Part shown: positions 16,657 to 24,021 of the stretch, in pieces | How positions within the stretch are numbered: position 1 is the first letter of the stretch | Layout of the letters: every line of letters starts with the position of its first letter | Origin: an uncultured Latescibacterota bacterium | GTDB taxonomy: Bacteria > Latescibacterota > UBA2968 > UBA8231 | Direction of reading: 5' to 3' | Length of the DNA: 64,000 bases | Assembly: GCA_958295495.1 (NCBI GenBank) | Contig: OY282352.1 | Coordinates: 4,156,548 to 4,220,547, forward strand | Notes under the pieces: model-generated | What the model saw: the letters and a program-made list of their open reading frames with translations, nothing else | Told to the model about the DNA's origin: nothing | Databases searched by the model: none | Made by a program: the position numbers and the translations under genes

Positions 16657-17706
16657 TCAACCGCCGCGGGTGTGCATCTCGCGGTGCGGATCCGCTTGTA
16701 AGGCTTCGACCGGATAGAGTGCGCCGCGCTGTGGGTCGCGGCTTCGCTCTTCGGCACTTTGGTCCGTCCGCCCGGCCCACCCGGCGCGAATTCGCCTCAC
16801 GAGCCGCTCGCGGTCGGCTCCGGCGCGCAACAAGGGCTTTAGGTCGGTGCCTTGCTGCGCGTATAGACACGTGTACCACAATCCGTCGGCCGTCAGCCGA
16901 CTGCGGTCGCAAGCCCCGCAAAACGGCTCGGTGACCGACGCGACCATGCCAAAGCGCGTCCCGTCGCCCAAGCGGAAGCGCGCCGCAGGTGCTGAGCCGC
17001 GCTCGGCCTCGCGCTCGAGCGGCCCGTAGTGGGCCGTTAGCCGCGCCAGCATTTCCGCCTGCGACACGACCTTCTGCCTAGACCACTGGGTCGCGCCGCC
17101 TACGTCCATGTACTCGATAAAGCGGACCTCGGCCCCGACCTCGCGCCCGAATTCGAGGAGAGCCACGAGTTCGTCGTCGTTGAAATCGCGCATGACGACC
17201 ACGTTGAGCTTGAGCGCGTCAAAGCCAATGGCCGCGGCCGCGCGGATCCCCTCCAGCGCCTTGGCGTGGGCGTTGCGGCGCGTCAAGGCCGCGAAACGCG
17301 CTGAATCTAGCGAGTCCAAGCTGACGGTGATCCGCTGCAAACCAGCGGCCCGCAACGGCCCGGCCCACCGCGCCAATTGCGTGGCATTGGTAGTCATCGC
17401 CAAGTCCTCGACGAGGGGCAGGGCGGCGAGGCGGGCGACGAGCGCGGGCAGCTTGGCGCGCAACAGGGGCTCGCCGCCAGTCAGACGTACGCTGCGGACT
17501 CCAACTTGGCAAAAGGCATCGACCGCGCGCTCGAGTTCGGAGGCGTTGAGGATGTCTTTACTGGGCAGCCAAGTGTAGTGCTCTTCGGGCATGCAGTACT
17601 GGCAGCGCAGATCGCAGCGGTCAATTACCGACACGCGCAAAGAGGCTAACGGGCGGCCCAAAAGGTCGCGCACTAACTCGGTTTTGGCGGGTGTTTCAAG
17701 GGGCAT
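16657..17706 (-). CDS. moaA: GTP 3',8-cyclase (MoaA), molybdopterin biosynthesis
   Basis: A 349-residue radical-SAM enzyme for the first step of molybdenum cofactor synthesis (GTP to 3',8-cyclo-7,8-dihydro-GTP). The N-terminal radical-SAM cluster motif is CDLRCQYC. The second, substrate-binding 4Fe-4S cluster site is FCGACDRSR..WYTCLYAQ. The protein ends in the Gly-Gly tail needed by MoaA (HTRGG). ATG at 17706 lies 203 nt from the divergent coxD-like gene. Its presence matches the molybdenum hydroxylase and its maturation genes elsewhere in the window. Confidence 0.95.
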   Translation of the reverse strand: MPLETPAKTELVRDLLGRPLASLRVSVIDRCDLRCQYCMPEEHYTWLPSKDILNASELERAVDAFCQVGVRSVRLTGGEPLLRAKLPALVARLAALPLVEDLAMTTNATQLARWAGPLRAAGLQRITVSLDSLDSARFAALTRRNAHAKALEGIRAAAAIGFDALKLNVVVMRDFNDDELVALLEFGREVGAEVRFIEYMDVGGATQWSRQKVVSQAEMLARLTAHYGPLEREAERGSAPAARFRLGDGTRFGMVASVTEPFCGACDRSRLTADGLWYTCLYAQQGTDLKPLLRAGADRERLVRRIRAGWAGRTDQSAEERSRDPQRGALYPVEALQADPHREMHTRGG

Positions 17707-17909
17707 ACAAAGGCATCCACAGACGGAGTCAAAGAGAATTGAGAATATAGAGAATCCCTAACAGTGGGCAATGTCGGGCGCAGTCGGCGCGTTCTTGCTG
17801 TACAGAAGTCGGCGCGTGATATTAGGGACGCACGCGGGTTGCCCCTACCCCACCCGCCGCCCGTGGGGGCGACGAAAAGGACATTACACTGCACGACGAG
17901 AGAGGTCTA

Positions 17910-18806
17910 ATGAATGCCACTGCCGCGATCCAAGAGATGCTCGCCGAGCACGGGTACGTCGCCGATCGCCAAGTTGCCATGTCGGTGTACCTCGCTCAGA
18001 CCCTAGAGCGTCCCTTGCTCATCGAGGGGCCGGCTGGCGTCGGCAAAACCGAGGTCGCCAAGGTCGTGGCTCGCGCCCTCGACGCCGAGCTGATCCGCTT
18101 GCAGTGCTACGAGGGGCTAGACGCCCACGCCGCCCTGTACGAGTGGAACTACCAGCGCCAGCTCTTACACATCAAACTCGACGAGAAGAGCCAACGCCCC
18201 CTAGCCGAGCGCGAGGCCGACCTCTTCTCCGCGGACTTCCTGCTCAAGCGTCCCTTGCTCCAGGCCATCACCCAGCCCGTCTCGCCGGTGCTGCTGATCG
18301 ACGAACTCGACCGGGCCGACGAGGAGTTTGAGAGCTTCCTCCTCGAAGTGCTGTCCGACTGGCAGATTACCGTCCCGGAAATCGGCACTATCCGCGCCGC
18401 AGCGCGGCCGCACGTAATCCTGACCAGCAATCGCACCCGCGAGCTTTCCGACGCCGTGCGCCGCCGCTGTTTCTACCTGTGGATCGACTACCCAGAATTT
18501 GCCAAGGAAGTGGAGATCGTGCGCGGCAAGGTCGCGGGGATCGACGTCCAGCTCGCCGAGCAGATCTGTCGCTTCATGGAAAAGGTTCGCATGCAGCGCC
18601 TCGAAAAGATCCCCGGCGTCGCCGAAACCCTCGATTGGGCCAAGGCCCTCGTCGCCCTGCACCAGCACCACCTCGACCTCGATGTCGTGGCGGATACCTT
18701 GGGCATTGTATTCAAAGACCAACGCGACGTGGCGCAGGTCAAACAATCGCTGGCCGAGTTCTTGGAAGGATTGGGAGTCCGCGCCAAGCTGGCTCCACAA
18801 CGATGA
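17910..18806 (+). CDS. coxD: MoxR/CoxD-type AAA+ ATPase
   Basis: This 298-residue AAA+ ATPase has Walker A GPAGVGKTE (about residues 37-45), Walker B VLLIDELDRAD, and a sensor-1 ILTSNRTREL with the downstream C-terminal helical lid. In carboxydotrophs CoxD, together with the VWA protein CoxE, remodels the molybdenum-copper active site of CO dehydrogenase. Here it most likely does the same for the hydroxylase at 29968-33643. ATG at 17910 follows gagagag. It overlaps coxE by 4 nt (ATGA), indicating translational coupling. Confidence 0.88.
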   Translation: MNATAAIQEMLAEHGYVADRQVAMSVYLAQTLERPLLIEGPAGVGKTEVAKVVARALDAELIRLQCYEGLDAHAALYEWNYQRQLLHIKLDEKSQRPLAEREADLFSADFLLKRPLLQAITQPVSPVLLIDELDRADEEFESFLLEVLSDWQITVPEIGTIRAAARPHVILTSNRTRELSDAVRRRCFYLWIDYPEFAKEVEIVRGKVAGIDVQLAEQICRFMEKVRMQRLEKIPGVAETLDWAKALVALHQHHLDLDVVADTLGIVFKDQRDVAQVKQSLAEFLEGLGVRAKLAPQR

Positions 18807-20071
18807 ATCACAAGATCGACGACCTAGCACTGCACGGCGCGTTGAGTGCGAATTTGGTCGGCTTCTGCCGCCTGCTGCGCGCCCAGCACTCCGGCCCGGC
18901 CCTAGGCGAGGAACAAGACGCGCTCCGCGCCCTCGCAGCCATTGACCTGTCAGACCCGGAGGACTTTCGACTAAGCCTGCGGACGACCTTGGCCAAGACG
19001 CCCGCCGAGCAGAAGCTCTTCGACGCGCTCTTTGATGCCTACTGGTCGATATGGGATCGCGCCGGCGAATTGGGTCGGCCCCAGCCCGAGCCTCCTGCTT
19101 CTGCAAAGACCCGTGCCAACCGCTCCGGCAAGAGTGGCTTGACGAGCGTCCGCGATTGGCTCAAACAGGGCGAGCCGACCGAAGAGGAGCGCGAGGCCGC
19201 TGGGTACAGCCCCATCGAGGTCCATACAAAGCGCGACTTTAAGGACTTTAACGCCGAAGAGCTGGAGGAAATCGGGCAGTTGCTGCAAGCCATTGCTCGC
19301 GCGCTCGCCACGCGCTTCAGCCGCCGCTATCGGCCCGCCCGCCCGCCGGGCCGCCTCGACTTGCGGCGCACCCTCCGCGCCAGCCTGCGCCGCGGCGGCG
19401 AGCTGCTGGACCTTTCCTACTGCCGCCGCACCCGCCAGAAGCCCAAGCTGGTCTTGTTGTGCGATGTCAGTAAGTCCATGGACCTGTACAGCCGCTTCTT
19501 GATCCAGTTCATGTACGCCTTCCAAAACGCCTATCGCCGCATCGAGACGTTTGTGTTTGCGACCTCGTTACACCACGTCGCGCCCCTGCTGAGGGGCAAC
19601 GACCTGAGCGCGGGGCTGGACGCGATTGCCGCGCAGGTGCCGGACTGGTCGGGCGGTACGCGCATCGGGGCCGCGCTGGCGACCTTCCTCCGCGAACGCG
19701 CCGCCCTCGTCGATCACCAGACCGCGCTGCTGATCGTCAGCGACGGCTGGGACACCGGCGACATTGAGCTCCTCAAAGAAAGTATGCGCACGTTGCAGCG
19801 CCGCAGCCGCTGCCTAATCTGGCTCAATCCCCTGCTGGGCAGCCCGGACTACCGGCCCGCCACGCGCGGTATGCAGGCCGCCCTGCCGTACATCGACCTC
19901 TTTGCCCCGGCCCACAATATCGAGAGCCTCAAGGGGCTCGTCGGATACCTGATGAGGCTGCGCGGTGCGACGGCCGCACAATACCTGCGCCGAAGCCCTG
20001 AGCAGCCCGCGCCGAGGCCGAGGCAGTCGGCAACGCGGGAAGAATGGCAGTGCTTTGGAGTCCAGCCGTGA
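18803..20071 (+). CDS. coxE: VWA-domain protein, CoxE-like
   Basis: A 422-residue CoxE-family protein. The N-terminal half is the family's helical region. The C-terminal von Willebrand A domain has a MIDAS-type D-V-S-K-S (LLCDVSKSMDLY) and a distal V-S-D-G-W-D-T-G. It is expected to partner the upstream AAA+ ATPase in maturing the molybdenum hydroxylase. The start is the ATG overlapping the coxD stop by 4 nt; an open frame continues upstream but is antiparallel in content to the family. It overlaps the XdhC gene by 4 nt. Confidence 0.87.
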   Translation: MNHKIDDLALHGALSANLVGFCRLLRAQHSGPALGEEQDALRALAAIDLSDPEDFRLSLRTTLAKTPAEQKLFDALFDAYWSIWDRAGELGRPQPEPPASAKTRANRSGKSGLTSVRDWLKQGEPTEEEREAAGYSPIEVHTKRDFKDFNAEELEEIGQLLQAIARALATRFSRRYRPARPPGRLDLRRTLRASLRRGGELLDLSYCRRTRQKPKLVLLCDVSKSMDLYSRFLIQFMYAFQNAYRRIETFVFATSLHHVAPLLRGNDLSAGLDAIAAQVPDWSGGTRIGAALATFLRERAALVDHQTALLIVSDGWDTGDIELLKESMRTLQRRSRCLIWLNPLLGSPDYRPATRGMQAALPYIDLFAPAHNIESLKGLVGYLMRLRGATAAQYLRRSPEQPAPRPRQSATREEWQCFGVQP

Positions 20072-21231
20072 AAGATTTGCAGACGATCCTCGGCCGCGCC
20101 CGAGTGCTCGACGAGGCGGGTGTGCCCTATGTCTTAGCCACGGTGGTCCAGACCTCCGGCTCGGTCTATCGCGGCCCGGGCACCCGCATGCTCATCGAAG
20201 CAGACCTGCAGAGCTTGGGCACCATCAGCGGCGGCTGTCTCGAAGGTGATGTGCGCGAAAACGCGCAAGCTGTCTTGGCCGACGGCCAACCCCGCCTCCT
20301 CCACTACGACGCCACCGCGGAAGACGACATCCTCTGGGGCACGGGTTTGGGCTGTAGCGGCACGGTTGACGTGCTCTTAGAGCGCCTGCCCGACGGCCCT
20401 CTCCACTATCCAACCTTCTTGCACGGCTGCGCCTTGGAAAATCGGCACGGCGTCCTCGTCACGGTCTTTGCCACCGAGGGCGAAACGAATGCCGCGCCGG
20501 GTCAACATCTGATCCTCGACGAGCGGGAAAACGCCCGCGCCGACATCGCCGACTTGGAGCTGCGCGAGATCGCGCTCAATGCCGCCGCCGGAATTCTTGC
20601 TACCCTCGACGACACCCGACTCCCCATCGCCCGAGGATACACTCGCCATTGTGAATTGACGCACGGCAAGGCCGCCCTGCTCATAGAGCCTCTACTGCCC
20701 CCCATCGCCCTCTACGTCTTCGGCGCTGGCTACGACGCCGTGCCCCTCGCCCGGCTGGCCGACGAACTCGGCTGGCGCGTCACCGTCGCCGACCACCGGC
20801 CCGCCTACGCCCGCGCCGAGCGCTTCCCTTGGGCTAGGCAAGTCCTCCTCGCCCAGCCCGGTCATCTGCCCGATGATCTTCAGTTCGACAACCGCTCGTG
20901 TGCCGTCATCATGAGCCACAACTACCTACAGGATCAAGCGCTGTTGCGGGACTTGCTCGACGCTCCCCTCGCCTACTTGGGCGTCCTCGGCCCGCACCAG
21001 CGCACCCAGCGCCTGCTCGCCGATATAAAAAAAGAAGGCATCGCGCCAAGCGATGAGCAGGCCGCACGCCTCTTTAGCCCGGTGGGCCTCGACATCGGCG
21101 CCGAAACGGCCGAGGAAATCGCCCTGTCCATTCTCAGCGAAATTCAAGCCGCGCTCACCGGCCGCCAAGGCGGCTCGCTGCGCAACCATCCCGGCCCGAT
21201 CCACGATCGGCCTACCACACCCAGCACCTGA
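20068..21231 (+). CDS. XdhC/CoxF family molybdenum-cofactor insertion protein
   Basis: About 387 residues. The N-terminal XdhC/CoxI domain has VLATVVQTSGSVYRGPGTRML and ISGGCLEGDV; the C-terminal Rossmann domain has YVFGAGYDAVPLARLADELGWRVTVADHR. XdhC proteins bind and sulfurate the molybdenum cofactor before insertion into xanthine dehydrogenase-type enzymes. I chose GTG 20068 because GGAG lies 7 nt upstream and it makes a 4-nt GTGA overlap with coxE. ATG 20044 is the alternative, but its purine tract abuts the start too closely. It is third in the coxD-coxE-xdhC operon. Confidence 0.87.
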   Translation: MKDLQTILGRARVLDEAGVPYVLATVVQTSGSVYRGPGTRMLIEADLQSLGTISGGCLEGDVRENAQAVLADGQPRLLHYDATAEDDILWGTGLGCSGTVDVLLERLPDGPLHYPTFLHGCALENRHGVLVTVFATEGETNAAPGQHLILDERENARADIADLELREIALNAAAGILATLDDTRLPIARGYTRHCELTHGKAALLIEPLLPPIALYVFGAGYDAVPLARLADELGWRVTVADHRPAYARAERFPWARQVLLAQPGHLPDDLQFDNRSCAVIMSHNYLQDQALLRDLLDAPLAYLGVLGPHQRTQRLLADIKKEGIAPSDEQAARLFSPVGLDIGAETAEEIALSILSEIQAALTGRQGGSLRNHPGPIHDRPTTPST

Positions 21232-21480
21232 GTCCACTGACTTGGTCGAAATGCGCGTCGAAAGAGACGATGACCGAGCCGGTTTCCATGGCCTGTGCCG
21301 CCAGCCATATATCGTTTAGCGGTACCGGCGTTCCGGCTTTTTGTAGCTGTCGGGGTCAATTTGGCGAAGGTCTTTTGTCGCTCGTTCAAACTCGGCCAGA
21401 TCCGCTGCCGACCAACAGCCAAAGAGATCGGCAAATTCTTCTCGCCGCGAATGCCGTCCTCCCAGTGCTTGTTCGAGCAA
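21212..21480 (-). pseudogene. Degenerate VapBC toxin-antitoxin remnant
   Basis: Reading leftward, 21480-21316 encodes an antitoxin C-terminus (RREEFADLFGCWSAADLAEF, then ...DLRQIDPDSYKK) with no in-frame ATG, and an in-frame stop just before it at 21493-21495. In another frame, up to the stop at 21212-21214, comes the C-terminal third of a PIN domain (VPLNDIWLAAQAMETG, then SVIVSFDAHFDQVSGLRCW). The PIN N-terminus and middle are missing, so an internal deletion fused the two. The end overlaps the xdhC 3' end by 20 nt on the other strand. Confidence 0.7.
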
Positions 21481-21709
21481 CCCTTTATTGGTTTAGATTT
21501 CAGGATCAAAGCGATGTGAAGATGTCGCTATCCGTCTTTCGATCGAGGATGTGCCGGCAGATACGCAATTGGACCCTCAGAGCGGTCACCCGTATCTCGT
21601 GGCTCGCTTTCGAGGCCGATACCATATCGACCGAATCACTCTCGGTCAGATGACTCTTGAAGTCCACGTAATGCGAAGCAAGTTCATCTCCTAACTGATT
21701 CAGCTTGGG
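21481..21709. other. Non-genic stretch with one unassigned open segment
   Basis: On the plus strand 21519-21693 stays open (translation includes GHPYLVARFRGRYHIDRITL and ends KFIS plus stop) with a codon pattern like the neighbours, but it has no start and no family I recognise. It may be the tail of a lost gene. No RNA gene or terminator seen. Confidence 0.3.
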
Positions 21710-22054
21710 TTACACTCTCTTGGCAATGACGCACAGCCAATGAATCTCATTGGAAAGCAGCCGTGTAAAATTCACTAAGCGTTCGGATCCGCCATCTTCA
21801 GTTGCAGCGTCGAGACACGTCGAAATCAACTCGTCGATTCGGCGATTAAGATTCGACAAGTAATCGATCGGGATTCGGTCAAGCTCTCCTCTGCGCCGGA
21901 CGGCCCTGTGAATCCACCAGCCGATGGCAACGGTTGTCGTCGCGCTGATCAAGCCGGAAGTCGGAAGTTTGGGTTCACGCACCAATGACATGGCGAGTGC
22001 GCCGAGGAGTGCGCCGAAGCCGAATATGATCGCGAGGATGTTGAAATTATTCAT
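21710..22054 (-). CDS. Small two-helix membrane protein of the GHKL/DUF4325 cassette
   Basis: 114 residues. Two hydrophobic segments lie near residues 5-25 (ILAIIFGFGALLGALAMSLV) and 33-50 (SGLISATTTVAIGWWIH), followed by a basic stretch (RAVRRRGE) and a soluble C-terminal helix pair. I do not recognise a family. Its ATG at 22054 overlaps the stop of the DUF4325 gene by 4 nt, so it is the third gene of that operon and may be its membrane effector or anchor. Confidence 0.7.
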   Translation of the reverse strand: MNNFNILAIIFGFGALLGALAMSLVREPKLPTSGLISATTTVAIGWWIHRAVRRRGELDRIPIDYLSNLNRRIDELISTCLDAATEDGGSERLVNFTRLLSNEIHWLCVIAKRV

Positions 22055-22404
22055 ATCGCCGATCGTGGGCTTGTGCCCGGCGTGTCTTTAGCATGCTTGA
22101 TATAGTGACGGATCTCGAAATCGAGCATCGGTTCAGCTACCGATTCAAAGCGTAGAAGATTCAGAACCTCCTCTATCCCGAATTCTCTGGCGAGTCCCCC
22201 GAACGCTTCTTCGAGAAACGATGTGGGGTAACCGTATTGGACACCGTCAAGTTGAATGGTCACCTGCTCCTTGGTCTCTCTCGCCCTCAAGAACGCAGGT
22301 TTCAGATGCTCTTCCAGAAACTGCTGGCCGGATCCAGGGCCTTGGTCTCGGTATCGTGGACCTGGTAGTGTCGTGAATCCTCTGGCGATGTTGATCTCAA
22401 TCAT
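22051..22404 (-). CDS. STAS-like domain protein (DUF4325)
   Basis: About 117 residues. The core (VTIQLDGVQYGYPTSFLEEAFGGL) matches the DUF4325 pattern of a strand, the S-F-L-x-E-x-F-G turn, and an amphipathic helix, a fold related to anti-sigma-factor antagonists. The ATG at 22404 is chosen because the family begins at about MIEINIARGF; the open frame extends upstream inside the previous gene. It overlaps the upstream GHKL gene by 8 nt and the downstream membrane gene by 4 nt. DUF4325 proteins commonly accompany GHKL-type ATPases, which implies a switch pair; the process controlled is unknown. Confidence 0.78.
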   Translation of the reverse strand: MIEINIARGFTTLPGPRYRDQGPGSGQQFLEEHLKPAFLRARETKEQVTIQLDGVQYGYPTSFLEEAFGGLAREFGIEEVLNLLRFESVAEPMLDFEIRHYIKHAKDTPGTSPRSAI

Positions 22405-23434
22405 TGCTCGACTCCTTGGGACGGGCGCACCAACGAAACGTTGTGCCGCGCAGAGAATGGTCAACTGCTCTGAAGCCAAGATCAGCAACAGAGCCGACGA
22501 CGTCAGAAGTTAATACTTGAAGATCCGACAACATGCCCTCCTTCGCATCCAGTTTCATCTTGGGCAGCCCGAGTCCCCTACCGGGTTTACCTGTGGCAGA
22601 TCCGATGTTTCCCTTGAAGGCGTCTTTTAGTAAACTGGTGCGTCCATACGAGGAAAGCGAAGCACCGACTCTTTGCAGCATGTTTTTTGCAGGTGCGCTA
22701 TTTAGAATACCAATGCCAAGATCGATAAAGCTGAAGTAGGCAGTTTGATCTCGGCAGTAGACGCTGACAAACCATTTTTGGGGAAAACGTTGCTTCTGAT
22801 GTCTTACGGGTTTCCTGTCCCCCGCGTGGTTGTGGGTATTTGTCATGACCTCGACAAGAGTCTGGAAACAGGCATTAGTGCATTCCCTAGTGATGGGCAC
22901 ATGTTCCTTTGCGAAATCGACTAGTTCCGCAGCCACTTTCGCGCGCACCGTGTAGTTTGACTTTTTCAGTATCAGTCCCTTTGCAGGGGGAAGATCATCT
23001 GGTGGTTTGTCAAACCCATCGAAGAAACCAGATGCCTTGAATTCGGAGGCTACGGTTGGATCCTGTGGCAAATTTCCGCCGATCTGCGTGTGATGGGCTC
23101 TGGAGTCCATAATTGCTCGGATCAGGAGAAGCGCATCACTGGTGAAATGTTGGACATTGCCAAGATCGAGAAAAATCTTCATGCCCGGTTGATTAAGATA
23201 ATACCGTAATGTGTTGCAGTACTTGAGAGTTTCGTCAGGTTCGCCAAAAAGACTGAGCGTTTTGGGTGCTGGCAGCGATAGTTCTTGTTGACGAAAACGT
23301 GTTGATCGGAGTCTCGTCGGTCGCTTCCGCAACGCTGTTTGCCGTTTCTGCGCATGGTGCCGCCGCCGGTCGAATTTTCGCCGCCGACGTTTCTGTCGGA
23401 GAGTGAACTCGGGAGTGGACCAAAAACGCTTCAT
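22397..23434 (-). CDS. GHKL ATPase with N-terminal STAS-like region
   Basis: 345 residues. The first 50 residues are extremely basic (K-R-R-R-R-K, R-R-R-H-H), suggesting nucleic-acid or ribosome binding. Residues 60-140 resemble a STAS-like fold (MKIFLDLGNVQHFTSDALLL). Residues 185-335 are a histidine-kinase-like ATPase: N-box TLVEVMTNTHNHAG, G1 box FIDLGIGI, G2 box GRGLGLPKMK. No phosphoacceptor histidine domain or sensor is present, so it is closer to anti-sigma-type switch kinases. Start ATG 23434; a better ribosome-binding site (ggagggtaa) precedes an out-of-frame ATG at 23456, so the true N-terminus is uncertain. First of three overlapping genes. Confidence 0.8.
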   Translation of the reverse strand: MKRFWSTPEFTLRQKRRRRKFDRRRHHAQKRQTALRKRPTRLRSTRFRQQELSLPAPKTLSLFGEPDETLKYCNTLRYYLNQPGMKIFLDLGNVQHFTSDALLLIRAIMDSRAHHTQIGGNLPQDPTVASEFKASGFFDGFDKPPDDLPPAKGLILKKSNYTVRAKVAAELVDFAKEHVPITRECTNACFQTLVEVMTNTHNHAGDRKPVRHQKQRFPQKWFVSVYCRDQTAYFSFIDLGIGILNSAPAKNMLQRVGASLSSYGRTSLLKDAFKGNIGSATGKPGRGLGLPKMKLDAKEGMLSDLQVLTSDVVGSVADLGFRAVDHSLRGTTFRWCARPKESSND

Positions 23435-24021
23435 AGCCGATGTCTCTCGATTTCATAGCCAGTTACCCTCCAGCACCGGGAGCCGTTTGTCGTGCGACCG
23501 CAGTACCCCAGCGAGGTCGGTCAAGCTAAACCCCAGTTCGCCACAGCACTCCAGCCGTTGTTCAGACCGATAGAGATGACTACAGAGGAGGACTGTGGCA
23601 GGACCCGACGAAGGCAAGTCGCAAGTCTGCTGCAGCGCAGGTGTCGACCACGGTGCCTATGGGGCCGATCGCAGACATCGTCCTGCACCTGCCATGTCTT
23701 GGTCATGCAGCCCTCCAGCACGTTAAGGTCCATATTAAAATAGACAAACCCCTGTTTTGGATTTTGTCAAGGTGATGAACGCACGAAAGGGTCGGGCAGT
23801 TCCCTAAAGAGGTTTGCAGGTCCTTCGGCAGGGGTTCCAGTATGGTTTGGTTGTCTTATCGTAGGTCCAGTATCTACTTCACTATGTAGGCTGTGCTCAG
23901 TCACTTCGGCTGCATCCGGTTCTCTGTTATTATGCTCGGAGACAAATCTACGGGTGTGCATGTTGCGGCAAACGCATTTGCCTTGCAGAATACCCTGAAC
24001 CAACAACGCAGGAGGAACGCA
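23435..24021. other. Gene-free region between divergent genes
   Basis: 587 nt between the GHKL gene and the penicillin acylase gene. Short open frames on either strand show no family resemblance and lack ribosome-binding sites. It must contain both promoters. An open frame continuous with the acylase gene runs back to 23893, but the good AGGAGG-ATG at 24010-24024 sets the start downstream. No RNA gene or strong hairpin was seen. Confidence 0.45.

Noticed and set aside
16637..16921. N-terminal extension of the FolC fusion by 95 residues
   Set aside because: The extension is Arg-rich, lies inside moaA in another frame and has no similarity to FolC starts.
23235..23456. 73-codon frame overlapping the start of the GHKL gene with a good ribosome-binding site
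   Set aside because: The translation is Ala/Thr-rich and unlike any protein; kept only as a doubt about the GHKL start.
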